Positions 1-14,069 of a stretch of DNA of 64,000 bases are shown piece by piece (the first letter of the stretch is position 1; each line of letters begins with the position of its first letter). The position numbers and the translations under genes were made by a program. This DNA comes from Maea johnstoni. Lineage: Eukaryota > Annelida > Polychaeta > Spionida > Magelonidae. The notes below the pieces were generated by a model. The model saw nothing but the letters and a program-made list of their open reading frames with translations, searched no databases and had not been told where the DNA came from. The stretch lies in contig OZ012700.1 of NCBI GenBank assembly GCA_963942565.1, forward strand, positions 6,786,253 to 6,850,252, read 5' to 3'.

Positions 1-448
1 ACGATACCCGTACTGATACCGGTAACTCTTAATTTCATCCAACCCTAAGTGACCAGTCACCTTAGAATGGCTGGTTTCCTCTACCATAAACAACTTGACT
101 AGCCTAAGTGCAATATGGCAGAAAAAAGTGACAATAAAAAAGATCAACACATATTCAGGAATAAATTTAAACTAATATTTGTCTCTGTTTCAAGAATGAA
201 GGCAGAATCAGAATATGAAAATACAACAATATGGATTGGATTTTCATCATTTTTCTATTGTATTGATTTTATAATTAAGAGAGCTACTGTAATAATCATG
301 GCCTAGATTAAATTTCTCACAGCCGTGTTGAGCGAGCGACAGGAGACTTAGAGACGATTGTCATGGGAATCAAGTGGTAACCATGCAGGTTGTTATGGTG
401 ACCATTGTTGCTAGGGCAGGTCGCAGGTGTCAACGAGAATTATGTAAT
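1..448. other. Non-coding flank of the satellite, with a SINE tail
   Basis: No gene is seen. Bases of about 72-137 resemble the 3' part of the tRNA-Leu SINE seen whole at 58.5 kb (GGTTTCCTCTACC, then GACTAGCC and GGCA...AAAAGTGAC) but are diverged. Bases 421-433 look like a broken piece of the 88-bp satellite unit that follows. Confidence 0.45.
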
Positions 449-3400
449 GAATAACAGGTATTCTAAGCTGAGCACACCATAAGTTTATGAAAGGTGTCAA
501 CGTCTTCTTGCTTGTATTATAACATAACAGTGCAGTGAATAACAGGTATTCTAAGCTGAGCACACCATAAGTTTATGAAAGGTGTCAATGTCTTCTTGCT
601 TGTATTATACCATAACAGTGCAGTGAATAACAGGTATTCTAAGCTGAGCACACCATAAGTTTATGAGAGGTGTCAACGTCTTCTTGCTTGTATTATAACA
701 CAACAGTGCAGTGAATAACAGGTATTCTAAGCTGAGCACACCAGAAGTTTATGAGAGGTGTCAATGTCTTCTTGCTTGTATTATACCATAACAGTGCAGT
801 GAATAACAGGTATTCTAAGCTAAGCACACCAGAAGTTTATGAGAGGTGTCAACGTCTTCTTGCTTGTATTATACCATAACAGTGCAGTGAATAACAGGTA
901 TTCTAAGCTGAGCACACCATAAGTTTATGAGAGGTGTCAATGTCTTCCTGCTTGTATTATACCATAACAGTGCAGTGAATAACAGGTATTCTAAGCTGAG
1001 CACACCATAAGTTTATGAGAGGTGTCAACGTCTTCTTGCTTGTATTATACCATAACAGTGCAGTGAATAACAGGTATTCTAAGCTGAGCACACCATAAGT
1101 TTATGAGAGGTGTCAACGTCTTCTTGCTTGTATTATACCATAACAGTGCAGTGAATAACAGGTATTCTAAGCTGAGCACACCATAAGTTTATGAAAGGTG
1201 TCAACGCCTTCTTGCTTGTATTATACCATAACAGTGCAGTGAATAACAGGTATTCTAAGCTGAGCACACCATAAGTTTATGAGGTGTCAATGTCTTCTTG
1301 CTTGTATTATAACATAACAGTGCAGTGAATAACAGGTATTCTAAGCTGAGCACACCATAAGTTTATGAGAAGTGTCAACGTCTTCTTGCTTGTATTATAA
1401 CATAACAGTGCAGTGAATAACAGGTATTCTAAGCTAAGCACACCATAAGTTTATGAGAGGTGTCAACGTCTTCTTGCTTGTATTATATACCATAACAGTG
1501 CAATGAATAACAGGTATTCTAAGCTGAGCACACCACAAGTTTATGAGAAGTGTCAACGTCTTCTTGCTTGTATTATACCATAACAGTGCAGGTATTCTAA
1601 GCTGAGCACACCATAAGTTTATGAGAGGTGTCAATGTCTTCTTGCTTGTATTATACCATAACAGTGCAGTGAATAACAGGTATTCTAAGCTGAGCACACC
1701 ATAAGTTTATGAGAGGTGTCAACGTCTTCTTGCCTGTATTATACCATAACAGTGCAGTGAATAACAGGTATTCTAAGCTGAGCACACCATAAGTTTATGA
1801 GAGGTGTCAACGTCTTCTTGCTTGTATTATACCATAACAGTGCAGTGAATAACAGGTATTCTAAGCTGAGCACACCATAAGTTTATGAGAGGTGTCAACG
1901 TCTTCTTGCTTGTATTATACCATAACAGTGCAGTGAAGAACAGGTATTCTAAGCTGAGCACACCATACGTTTATGAGAGGTGTCAACGTCTTCTTGCTTG
2001 TATTATAACATAACAGTGCAGCGAATAACAGGTATTCTAAGCTGAGCACAGCAGAAGTTTATGAGAGGTGTCAACGTCTTCTTGCTTGTATTATACCATA
2101 ACAGTGCAGTGAATAACAGGTATTCTAAGCTGAGCACACCATAAGTTTATGAGAGGTGTCAATGTCTTCTTGCTTGTATTATAACATAACAGTGCAGTGA
2201 ATAACAGGTATTCTAAGCTGAGCACACCATAAGTTTATGAGAGGTGTCAATGTCTTCTTGCTTGTATTATAACATAACAGTGCAGTGAATAACAGGTATT
2301 CTAAGCTGAGCACACCATAAGTTTATGAGAGGTGTCAACGTCTTCTTGCTTGTATTATACCATAACAGTGCAGTGAATAACAGGTATTCTAAGCTGAGCA
2401 CACCATAAGTTTATGAGAGGTGTCAACGTCTTCTTGCTTGTATTATACCATAACAGTGTAATGAATAACAGGTATTCTAAGCTGAGCACACCATAAGTTT
2501 ATGAGAGGTGTCAACGTCTTCTTGCTTGTATTATAACATAACAGTGCAGTGAATAACAGGTATTCTAAGCTGAGCAGACCATAAGTTTATGAGAGGTGTC
2601 AATGTCTTCTTGCTTGTATTATAACATAACAGTGCAGTGAATAACAGGTATTCTAAGCTGAGCACACCAGAAGTTTATGAGAGGTGTCAACATCTTCTTG
2701 CTTGTATTATACCATAACAGTGCAGTGAATAACAGGTATTCTAAGCTGAGCACACCATAAGTTTATGAGAGGTGTCAACGTCTTCTTGCTTGTATTATAA
2801 CATAACAGAGCAGTGAATAACAGGTATTCTAAGCTGAGCGCACCAGAAGTTTATGAGAGGTGTCAATGTCTTCTTGCTTGTATTATAACATAACAGTGCA
2901 GTGAATAACAGGTATTCTAAGCTGAGCACACCAGAAGTTTATGAGAGGTGTCAACGTCTTCTTGCTTGTATTATAACATAACAGAGCAGTGAATAACAGG
3001 TATTCTAAGCTGAGCGCACCAGAAGTTTATGAGAGGTGTCAATGTCTTCTTGCTTGTATTATACCATAACAGTGCAGTGAATAACAGGTATTCTAAGCTG
3101 AGCACACCATAAGTTTATGAGAGGTGTCAACGTCTTCTTGCTTGTATTATAACATAACAGAGCAGTGAATAACAGGTATTCTAAGCTGAGCACACCATAA
3201 GTTTATGAGAGGTGTCAACGTCTTCTTGCTTGTATTATACCATAACAGTGCAGTGAATAACAGGTATTCTAAGCTGAGCGCACCAGAAGTTTATGAGAGG
3301 TGTCAACGTCTTCTTGCTTGTATTATAACATAACAGTGCAGTGAATAACAGGTATTCTAAGCTGAGCGCACCAGAAGTTTATGAGAGGTGTCAATGTCTT

Positions 3401-4134
3401 CTTGCTTGTATTATAACATAACAGTGCAGTGAATAACAGGTATTCTAAGCTGAGCGCACCATAAGTTTATGAGAGGTGTCAATGTCTTCTTGCTTGTATT
3501 ATAACATAACAGTGCAGTGAATAACAGGTATTCTAAGCTGAGCACACCAGAAGTTTATGAGAGGTGTCAACATCTTCTTGCTTGTATTATACCATAACAG
3601 TGCAGTGAATAACAGGTATTCTAAGCTGAGCAGACCATAAATTTATGAGAGGTGTCAATGTCTTCTTGCTTGTATTATAACATAACAGTGCAGTGAATAA
3701 CAGGTATTCTAAGCTGAGCACACCATAAGTTTATGAGAGGTGTCAATGTCTTCTTGTTGTATTATAACATAACAGAGCAGTGAATAACAGGTATTCTAAG
3801 CTGAGCGCACCAGAAGTTTATGAGAGGTGTCAATGTCTTCTTGCTTGTATTATAACATAACAGTGCAGTGAATAACAGGTATTCTAAGCTGAGCAGACCA
3901 TAAGTTTATGAGAGGTGTCAACGTCTTCTTGCTTGTATTATAACATAACAGAGCAGTGAATAACAGGTATTTTAAGCTGAGCACACCATAAGTTTATGAG
4001 AGGTGTCAATGTCTTCTTGCTTGTATTATAACATAACAGTGCAGTGAATAACAGGTATTCTAAGCTGAGCGCACCATAAGTTTATGAGAGGTGTCAACGT
4101 CTTCTTGCTTGTATTATAACATAACAGTGCAGTG
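449..4134. repeat. 88-bp tandem satellite, about 42 copies
   Basis: A unit starting GAATAACAGGTATTCTAAGC recurs every 88 bp (449, 537, 625 and on) until GCAGTG at about 4,134. Copies are very alike. A few positions vary repeatedly between two states: CGTC or TGTC, TATACCATAAC or TATAACATAAC, CACCATAAG or CACCAGAAG, GTGCAGTG or GAGCAGTG, GCACACC or GCGCACC. One copy near 1,590 lacks about 10 bp. Open frames across the array are by-products of the repeat. The near-identity suggests recent amplification by unequal crossing-over. Confidence 0.97.
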
Positions 4135-4314
4135 TTCAGGTTTAAACTAACTGGATTCGTCAGGATTCCATTTATGCACGATCACAGTACAAAACCAATT
4201 AACCATATCCATGCAGTTGCATGTGTTGTTCAGTTCACTTATTTATAAGATAACTGGAAAACCTGCAGGCTAAGGCCTCCTGAGATTGTATTTTAGCTGC
4301 TGCAGTGCAGTCAT

Positions 4315-4522
4315 TAAAACCTTCCAATGCTAAGACTTCTTTCGTTTAAAGCACAAGGGCGCAAAGATTTTTGAAAATCATCTAAACCCTGTCATGTTGG
4401 TATTCATTGGATAGCTCTAGCTGAGTACTCTCAGAGAACCCGTGTGCCAGGGTTTCATTCATTTAATTAGGTTTTTTGCATCATATAGTATTGGCCAAAT
4501 TAGCCACCAGACGCAAAAGAGT
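4315..4522 (+). mobile_element. MITE family A copy
   Basis: A short non-coding element of about 210 bp running from CCTTCCAATGCTAAG to AAGAGTTAACC. The same sequence, at varying divergence, occurs at 12.5, 13.8, 14.1, 16.5, 20.2 and 63.0 kb in both orientations. Better copies have short inverted ends (TTAACCCTT ... AAGGGTTA) and TTAA at the edges, as in piggyBac-type non-autonomous elements. That superfamily call is inference from the TTAA. Confidence 0.7.
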
Positions 4523-5296
4523 TAACCTCTTCATATCAGATTTGGATTAGGAATTTTGTTTTCTGTCAATTTCTTCCATATTGTGCCTAATACATGACTA
4601 GCCAGTTGAGTGGTGAATGAAACCATAATAACCAGCAAAACACTGCCACAAGTCACTGGCAACTTTCTCCCATGTCTTTAGCATGGATCCAATGCTAGCA
4701 GCGCATGCAGTGCTAAACAGTCAAGAGAACTCTCCGATGAGTACCCATGTACCAGGGTTTCAGCCATTTTTCATGTTCCTTGCATTTTGTATTGCTCAAA
4801 TTAGTAACCAGCAGCATGAGGGTAAACTGAGTATTTTGACAGCCCTGAATAGGGGTGTAATGATATGGTCCATGTCAATATATTAATATCTCCCCTCAAA
4901 CAATACAGCCTGCTGTCATTTATCAATACACATATCACTGTATCACAATATCCAGTCAGAAAATCGAGTAAAACTTGCCCAAGTAGGGCAAATCAACTGT
5001 AATCTTCTTCTTCTTCTTCCTGGATACTTGTCAACCCCAATTTACTGGGGGCTTGGACAAGGAACACTTCAGGATTTATACTAGTCCTGAATAACACTTT
5101 CATGCCTGGAGATTCTAGAAATGACAGTTATCATATGGAGCTATCATGAAAATAATTTCAGAATTATGGGTATTCTTCTTTTGTAGTTGAATGATTTACC
5201 AATAAACGCTCAAATAGATATCACCAATACAGTCAGGATATTTTCTTAATTGCGCCACATGCATAAATGGGTTTATAACAACTATTAAGAGTTAAC
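4523..5296. other. Non-coding, with degraded SINE and MITE pieces
   Basis: About 4,576-4,680 is a reversed, diverged SINE tail (CACAAGTCACTGGCAACTTT is shared with 39.7 kb). About 4,725-4,832 is the second half of a MITE-A copy (ATGAGTACCCATGTACCAGG). The rest, to 5,296, shows nothing I recognise apart from a short (CTT)n tract near 5,005. Confidence 0.5.
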
Positions 5297-5300
5297 TTAA

Positions 5301-5517
5301 CCCATTCATGCTCAAGATTCCTTCCTGAAATTGTTCTCTTGATCAATTATCATTTTGAAAATAACTTAGTAATAATGCAAAATTTCAAAAAATGATTGGA
5401 GGAGGTATTTTAGCTAAGTTCTAATGATTATAATTCTCCTTCAGATATTCTTTCAAAATTTGCTTTTTGGCAAAGAGATAGTCTGTTTTTATTTTGGTCG
5501 CTACAGGCATGAATGGG
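5301..5517. mobile_element. MITE family B copy with TTAA flanks
   Basis: A 217-bp non-coding element with inverted ends CCCATTCATGC ... GCATGAATGGG. TTAA lies directly outside both ends (5,297-5,300 and 5,518-5,521), which is the target duplication of piggyBac-type elements. Related copies lie near 14.8, 16.0, 19.0, 20.5 and 57.4 kb. Confidence 0.85.
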
Positions 5518-5539
5518 TTAAGAATGGCAGCAACTTATA

Positions 5540-6790
5540 GGCTATCGGCCAAACCCCAAAAGTGGTCGGGTACCCCAACCCGTCTTATAACAAAACACAA
5601 CATGTTTTTTTGGAAAGATATATGTGTCTGATGAAAGGAAATCCATGTTGTGGTGAAAAAATTTGGTGGCAGCTATGTTTTACGGAGAAAAACGTGCATC
5701 GATATTGCAAATTTCACAAAAAAATGACTTTTTTTTTAAACGGTGCAGGACAACCACAAATATTTATCAAATTGATTCAGACTTGGTATGGAGTTTGATA
5801 TTATGAGGCTTGATATGCTTAGAATGAATTATCCTGGCTGAACAACTCTTATTGTGAAATAATGCACTTTTTATGTCAAAAACGGCCATTTTTTTTGCAT
5901 TTAAAAAAAAAATCTTTATTGATGTTTAATTTTTGTAGAATTTTCCTTACACAAACTTATCAAAATGATACACCAAAATTATTGCTAGACATTCCCCTTT
6001 CAAATGAGGCTTTATTCATATAATTTGGTTGGCTACAGGATCTCTTATGGGGAATTCATTTCCCCTACCCCTATTTTTGAAAAATCCTCAAAAATGCTGA
6101 AAAATAGAAGTAAATTTTTATAAAATTGTTCTTTCCAATATTCCTCATACAAATTACTCTTGAATATTAGTAAGGTCCTTTGCTAGTGAAAAAGAAGTAA
6201 AATGGAGTGTTTAAGTTGTGTTTGCACTGAGTGACCTCACATTTAGGGTAAATATGCAGAAATGGGTAAATTGAGTATTTTTGGACATTTTAGTTTTAAT
6301 AAAAGGCATATAAGAAGTTCTTCAGGCAGGCAATCTAGATATCTTTAGAAAAAAGACACTAAAGGCTTTCATTTAATATATCATTAGACCCCCCTTGCAC
6401 ATTTTTGTGTTAAAAATATGACTTCATACATAGTAGCTGTAATGAGGGCTATATACAGCAACTTGGTGAAAACTCCCCTAATGGCTATCATTTTCTTGTT
6501 TTGTGGCTTCTTAGCATTATTCTTCACTCAAATTACATTTAACAGTTAATAAGGTCCTTGTCTAGTGAAATTGGTGAAGAGAAATATTACAGATGTGTTT
6601 GTACTGAGTGACCCCACATTTAGGGTAAGTATGCAGAAACAGGAAAAAAACATATTTTTGTATTATTTTGTTTTGATAAAAGGCATATATGAGATTGTGC
6701 AGGCAAGCAATATATCTTCAGAAAGAAGAAACTATGACCTTTCATTTGATTATCATTAATCCCCTAACATGTTTTTGTATTGAAAATACG
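5540..6790 (+). repeat. Left inverted arm of fold-back element 1
   Basis: It pairs with 9,130-10,414 on the opposite strand. Pairing begins just inside the terminal GGCTATCGGCCAA and is interrupted near the end by a short unmatched stretch (about 5,553-5,570). Identity falls off beyond about 6,790. Confidence 0.8.
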
Positions 6791-7519
6791 TCATCATACA
6801 AAGTAGATGTAGTGATCAGGGCTGAAAACAACAACTTTGTAAATACGCACCTTATGACAATCTCACTCTACTTTTGTGGCTTCTTAGAATTAATTCTCAA
6901 ATTACCCTTGACCATTTATTATATCCTAGCTCAGGGAAAAATTTAAAGTTGTGTTTGCATTGAGTGACCCCATGTTTAGAGTATATATGTAAAGAATGTG
7001 TAAATTTGATATTGTATTTTTTGTTATAAAAAAAGACATTAGTTTTAATAAGGCAACCAATGGATGCAATCTAGAAAGTAGACCTGCTTCCATTTTATGT
7101 ATTATTACACCATATCATATTCCTTAGTGTAAATATGGCTCCACATAATATAGTTTCAGAACTAGTCATAATCAGCTTTTTTACAAACCTAACCTGATTG
7201 TTTTATTCATTTATTGTTATGTATTAGGGTTATCTAATCCTGTGATAGTCTAAAATGACTGGTGCTTTTGTTGGATAAAAAGAATTACCAAAAGTTGGCC
7301 AGTGCATTTGGCCTCATTGACCTCTAGCTTCAGGATATGTGTGAATAATCCAGGTAAAGACCTTGATTTCCTTAGTGTTGTCAGTTACAAAAGGTAGGAT
7401 CATAATGCCAGATGTGTCTACAACACTATCCTGAGGTATGCTGTTAACTAAATGGATAATACAGAGGACTTGAAATGTGCCTAGTTTAATGATTTATCTA
7501 AGGTGTCATTTGTATTTCC

Positions 7520-7544
7520 GATATATATATATATATACACACAT

Positions 7545-7640
<96 letters not shown>
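7520..7640. repeat. (TA)n microsatellite
   Basis: A nearly pure TA run of about 110 bp with a few CA interruptions at the left. The open frames through it (alternating Y and I) are repeat artefacts. It lies in the centre of fold-back element 1. Confidence 0.97.
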
Positions 7641-7643
<3 letters not shown>

Positions 7644-9129
7644 CAAAGTCAATTGTCAGTGGACATTGGTTTTGAGGTCTAAAAAATCTAATTTAAATGG
7701 ATTGAAAGAACTGACACTAGTACAATACAGTTCTGTTAGAAGTGTTCAACCAAATGCTGGTGAGGTGTTAAAGATATCAAGGCCTGTATCACCTCAAAAT
7801 GGCTATTTTGGGGTTATTTCCCTAATAAAAGCATATTTGAAGAACAATTTTTAATTGCAGCATAATCCAGCTTTGCTGTATATCTAAGTTATTTTCAAGA
7901 GTAACGAGACTCAGACAATTCCCTCCTATTAGAAATGCATGAATAGGATAAGGTAGCTTGTGAGATAAATTTTTCAGTCCCAATTTCTTCCTCTACCCTG
8001 CTTTAATTTGATTAGTAAGCCTATACAAAGTATGAAGTCCTTAAAAGGTCTTCTGATGAGGAACACATTAAACTTCACAAATGTATACCATCCCAGCAGG
8101 GTGAAAAACTTTCAGGGGGAAATATTGAGGAAACATGCATGGTGTTATCAAACGGAGCTCCTATCCATAATAATAGGATGGACCATCAAACTTCATAAGT
8201 ATGTGGAAAAATATCCATTAGGAAAAGGGTTTTTAAACGTCTAGATTGCTTAACTTTAAGAAAATTGAAGAAACATTTCCTTTCAAGATACTCTCAGGTC
8301 TATATATACCGCACAAGCAAATCTAATAACATGTGATACCCAAATGCTTGTTTAAAGCACCCATATTTTTGGTTCAATTTAGTATGGAGAAAAAAGACCA
8401 AATATTTCCTTTCTGTGTGCAGGCCTATGTGAGCTTCTGAGAAAGTTTGTGTCTTATTCTGCTCAGTGATGACCTAGACAGTCACAGTTGGTCTAATGAT
8501 AAGAATAAGGGTGGGCTTTAGATATTCAAAAATCTCAAAATGCCTCTCCATTCCCAGATTAACCCCATAAACCACCATCTAAATATCTAGTTGTTTCACC
8601 AGGATTCCCCTCTGTCTCTGCTGGTATTGAGGGGGGAATAGATGTCAACATGTTTTGTAATCTCAGTGATTCATTGATAAGGTGGTGACTTGTATCAACC
8701 AATTCATGCCGACCTGTGTTGAGTAATATTATATACCACTGACAGGGTCTTGAACTCTCTGCTCTGGTTTAACATCATACAGCCTGTAGCCAACTTAAGT
8801 ATGTGATTAAAGCACCATATGAAAGAGGAAGTCATTTGACTAAATTGCTACATGATTTTGCTTAGTGTGTGTACAGTACATATCACAGAAACAAGAGAGC
8901 AATACAAATATGCTCAAAAATGCCTGTTTTGACATAAAAAAGTGCTTTTTATCACACTTTTAAGTGGCTTTAAAGGCAGATTAATTCTTTTTGTGCATAG
9001 CAAGCCTCATAAAATCAAACTTTCTGCAAAATATAGGTGATTTAGAAAATTAATTGGCTGCGTCTAGCACTGTTCAAAAGATTTTTTAGTTTTTCTGGTA
9101 ATTTTTCAATAACCACATTGTTTTGCTCT

Positions 9130-10414
9130 GCCATATTTTCAATACATGAAAGTGCAAGGGGTCTAAACGTAATCAAAAGAAAGCTCATAGTGTTTACTTT
9201 CTGAAGATATCTATCGTTTGCATGCACAATTTCATATATGCCTTTTATCAAAACAAAAAAAAATCCAAAGATACAATGTTTTCCCCATTTCTGCATACTT
9301 ACCCTAAATGTGGGGTCACTCGGTAAAAACACATCTCTAACATTTTTCTTCACCAATTTCACTACACAAGGACCTTATTTAACTGTTAAATGTAATTTGA
9401 GCGAAGAATAATGTTGAGTGAAGAATAATGCTAAGAAGCCACAAAACAAGAAAATGATGGCCATTAGGTGAGTTTTCACCAAGTTGCTGTATATAGCCCC
9501 CACTACAGCTGCTATATGTATGAAGTCATATTTTTAACACAAAAATGTGCAAGGGGGGTCTAATGATGTATCAAATGAAAGCCTTTAGTGTCTTTTTTCT
9601 AAATATATCTAGATTGCCTGCCTGAAGAACTTCTTATATGCCTTTTATTAAAACTAAAATGTCCAAAAATACTCAATTTACCCGTTTCTGCATATCTACC
9701 CTAAATGCGAGGTCAATCAGTGCAAACACAACTTAAACACTTCATTTTACTTCTTTTTCACTAGAAAAGGTCCTTACTAATAATCAAGAGTAATTTGTAT
9801 GGGAAATATTGGAAAGAACAATTTTATAAAAATTTACTTCTATTTTTCAGCATTTTTGAGGATTTTTCAAAAATAGGGGTAGGGGAAATGAATTCCCCAT
9901 AAGAGATCCTGTAGCCGACCAAATTATATGAATAAGGCCTCATTTGAAAGGGGAATGTCTAGCAATAATTTTGGTGTATCATTTTGATAAGTTTGTGTAA
10001 GGAAAATTCTACAAAAATTAAACATCAATAAAGATTTTTTTTTTAAATGCAAAAAAATGGCCGTTTTTGACATAAAAAGTGCATTATTTCACAATGAGAG
10101 TTGTTCAGCCAGGATAATTCATTCTAAGCATATCAAGCCTCATAATATCAAACTCCATACCAAGTCTGAATCAATTTGATAAATATTTGTTGTTGTCCTG
10201 CACCGTTTAAAAAAAAGTCATTTTTTGGTGAAATTTGCAATATCGATGCACGTTTTTCTCCGTAAAACATGGCTGCCACCAAATTTTTTCACCACAACAT
10301 GGATTTCCTTTCATCAGACACATATATCTTTCCAAAAAAACATGTTGTGTTTTGTTATAAGACGGGTTGGGGTTACTCCTTAACGGAGGCTCTTTTCAGG
10401 ATTGGCCGATAGCC
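9130..10414 (-). repeat. Right inverted arm of fold-back element 1
   Basis: The reverse complement of the left arm, ending in TTGGCCGATAGCC before TA. An open frame at 9,042-9,362 on the minus strand lies in the arm and partly mirrors one at 6,565-6,759 in the left arm. It is a shadow of the repeat, not a gene. Confidence 0.8.
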
Positions 10415-10416
10415 TA

Positions 10417-12489
10417 TTAATTAGGCTGGTCTCAAGCACGCTATCAATTATAATTACATTCTGAGAAGCTAAACACGCCAAATAGAAACCAGATTCTTGA
10501 TGATCTAAAAAAACGTTCCCTTTTCATGAAGCCTGTCACGTTTCCTGAAACTCCCACTGCAGCCATACAAGTCATAACATGCCAGTCAGAACTAAGGCCC
10601 TGTTTTTTTCCTGTAACCCTACGCTAACTAGTTTTTAACTCCAAAAAATGCCTACCCTAACATTTCGAATGTCCTTCCAACTCCCAATCAACATAAAACG
10701 TGCATGTTAACACACATTTTTTAAAAATATAAATATATAAGTGTTTCTATTCATCTATATAAATTTGTATATCTATCTAATATAATATTTAAATTTATGC
10801 AATATCTATATAATTTATATTTAGCGACCTATGCATTGAAAGGAAAATACATTCCACAAGCCAATTACCTTCAATTTCATTTATTTTTTCATTTTTCATA
10901 TTTAGTGACCTATTGATTTACATAAATGTAAGGCAGGCTCTGTGTTGATATTAACACATTCAATAAGAGCAACATAGACTTTTCCATGGTAACCATGAAA
11001 AACATTTAAGGTTAAGTATCAATAATGTATAAAGCCACAGCAATGCATAATACGGAGAGTGGTTTATCATTAACTGCAGATAGTCAATCAGTATATGTAC
11101 ACAGAGACGTGTAGACTGAGTGAGGTATATCATCAATCCATGATGATTTACAAGTCTACCTACTAACTACAGTACAGAATTTAATTCCTGCATCGGTAGA
11201 CCGGACAGACGTCTGCCAGTGCCTGTTTGTACAAACACCCATAGTTACATGTCAAAAAATAACCCAAGCACATCAATGACCCACGTAGCTTGTGAATCAA
11301 TGCTACGTCCAGTTGTGAGGTCATCCATGCATAAATGCCTAGGAAACTGGATGGCAGTCAGACGTGCAGACGTGCAGTCAGGCTGCCCAGGCATTAAGTG
11401 CAGGAATTTAATATCAGCACTGTACCTTGGATTGTTAGCTGACATGCTAAGTCATGATCAGAGTCATCCTCTAGTCAGACGTGAACAGACTTATGCAATA
11501 AGAGGTTTTGTCTTGGTCTGCAGTGTCATCAGGGAGATTTTATCAGTAGAGTGCCCTGGGTATGGAATCTGGAATTTGGAATTTTGATTAGTCCCTTTTT
11601 CAGCCATGTTTAGGCTAAATTGTGACTAGCCCGTTGTGGTGTGTGAGGGGTGGAAATTGGCTAGTACCCTGTGAAAACTACTGCCTAAACCCAACAGACC
11701 TGTGGACAAGCCTGACTTAAAGTGGCAAAGAAGAATCAGGGAAATCGATCAATTACATGTAGACATCTTTAGAAATATCCTCATGATATCAAAAGCATGT
11801 CTGAGAGCAGAGTGGTCTAAAGCATTGCCACTGACTGCTAGCTGTCTCTCGCCACTGAGGGCCTGACCTGACAGTAGAGCAGTATGAGGGCCTGTCTTCA
11901 TAGTAAAGTGGTCTAAGGCGTTGCTGCTGCTGGCGGCTGAAAAATCTAACCCACAAATATCAAGGTCTGACAATTACCTAATAACTCTACAAGCCTGGTA
12001 GGGCTACTAGCACCTGGAATCTACTAGCCTTAATTCTACCTGTACTGGCTCTATGTGCAACTCCAAATAACTATTTAAACTTAACACGTTTTATTATCTA
12101 AATTTGCAAGAAAATATGCTATTAATTTAGATCTAAGTCTTCCTATATATGCACGAACCAAAATTTCAACATGTCAAATAATCAATCTTATCATGACTGG
12201 TAAATTTGGACTAGTGTGGTGATGCTACAAAGAATGGGGACTTACTAGCCCTACAGGCCCGTTCTTTTAGATTTTTTCTAGTCCAGTCTAGTAGGGCAAC
12301 CTCTTATGTCGTATGTGTAACTTTGGTAATTGGGGCCAGCCAACCGTACAGATTGACAATGCAGAAAAGACACTTACTCTTGTCACCCACAGCGATGACC
12401 TCTAAACTAGATATCTGACCTCCTGTCACTTGTGTTGACAAATCAGCTTCTAATTACCTGACAACTCCATGTAAAGGTACTGTGGCAGG
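10417..12489. other. Non-coding stretch
   Basis: About 10,591-10,740 is a diverged piece of MITE family C (TTTTTTTCCTGTAACCCTA, CCAACTCCCAATCAAC). About 11,600-11,700 resembles a degraded reversed SINE tail (TTGTGACTAGCCCGTTG, AAAACTACTGCCTAAACCC). The open frame at 11,219-11,587 has no recognisable domain and no splice or start context I can support. Confidence 0.45.
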
Positions 12490-12683
12490 TACTACTTTCG
12501 TCCAAAGCACAAAAATGTAAGGATTTTTAAAAACCATCTAAACCCTGTCATGTTGGTATTAATTGGATAGCTCTCGCTGAGCATTCTCAGATGAGAACCC
12601 ATGTGCCAGGGTTTCAGTCATTTTTCAGGGTTTTTGCATCATTTTGTAATGGCCAAATTAGTCACCAGCAGCATAAGGGTTAA
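12490..12683 (+). mobile_element. MITE family A copy
   Basis: It begins in TACTTTCGTCCAAAGCAC and ends GCAGCATAAGGGTTAA, matching the other family A copies. The left terminus is worn. Confidence 0.7.
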
Positions 12684-13784
<1,101 letters not shown>

Positions 13785-13949
13785 GTTTTGACGCAAAGAT
13801 ATTTGAAAACCGTCGTGTTGATATTCATTAGAAAGCTCTCACTGAGTACTCTCAGATAAGTACCTATGTGCCAGGGTTTCAATCATTTTTAAGGTTCTTT
13901 TACATCATTTAATAATGGCCGAATTAGCCACCGGCAGCATCAGGGTTAA
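13785..13949 (+). mobile_element. MITE family A copy, 5' part worn
   Basis: It matches the family from GACGCAAAGATATTTGAAAA to GCAGCATCAGGGTTAA. The first 20-30 bp are not recognisable. Confidence 0.65.
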
Positions 13950-14069
13950 TATCGAACCCTGCTCTTTACACAAACATACCATAATGAGCCACAGTACACC
14001 AAACATCCTCCCCTTCCTCCTACTCCTCAGGAACTGACTCATACTGAGGCATCCTGCACTAAAGCCATT

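Larger units (their letters stand above)
5540..10414. mobile_element. Fold-back element 1 (long inverted arms)
   Basis: An element of about 4.9 kb whose arms, roughly 5,540-6,790 and 9,130-10,414, are inverted copies of each other. The outer ends read GGCTATCGGCCAA and TTGGCCGATAGCC, with TA outside both. Each arm repeats a module internally: GAGTGACC ... ACATTTAGGGTAA, then ATGCAGAAA, about every 330-370 bp. The centre (about 6.8-9.1 kb) contains a (TA)n tract and no recognisable transposase. It appears to be non-autonomous. Superfamily unknown; the TA flanks suggest a Tc1/mariner-like target but do not prove it. Confidence 0.85.

Noticed and set aside
1434-1697. Minus-strand open frame of 87 codons with repeated LLWYNTSKKTLT
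   Set aside because: It is a frame through the 88-bp satellite.
449-4134. Regular repeats that could suggest a CRISPR array
   Set aside because: The 88-bp units are repeated whole with no unique spacers, and this is animal DNA.
4845-4990. A possible hAT-like element starting TAGGGGTGTAATGATATGG
   Set aside because: I found no matching right end or 8-bp duplication.
7477-7854. Open frames of alternating Y and I residues (also at 14.3, 20.8, 24.7, 47.4 and 62.3 kb)
   Set aside because: They are translations of (TA)n microsatellites and carry no protein signal.
9042-9362. Minus-strand open frame of 106 codons
   Set aside because: It lies in the right arm of fold-back element 1 and mirrors a frame in the left arm, so repeat structure explains it.
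11219-11587. Open frame of 122 codons
   Set aside because: No domain, no splice context, an opposing frame on the other strand and a poor amino-acid pattern.
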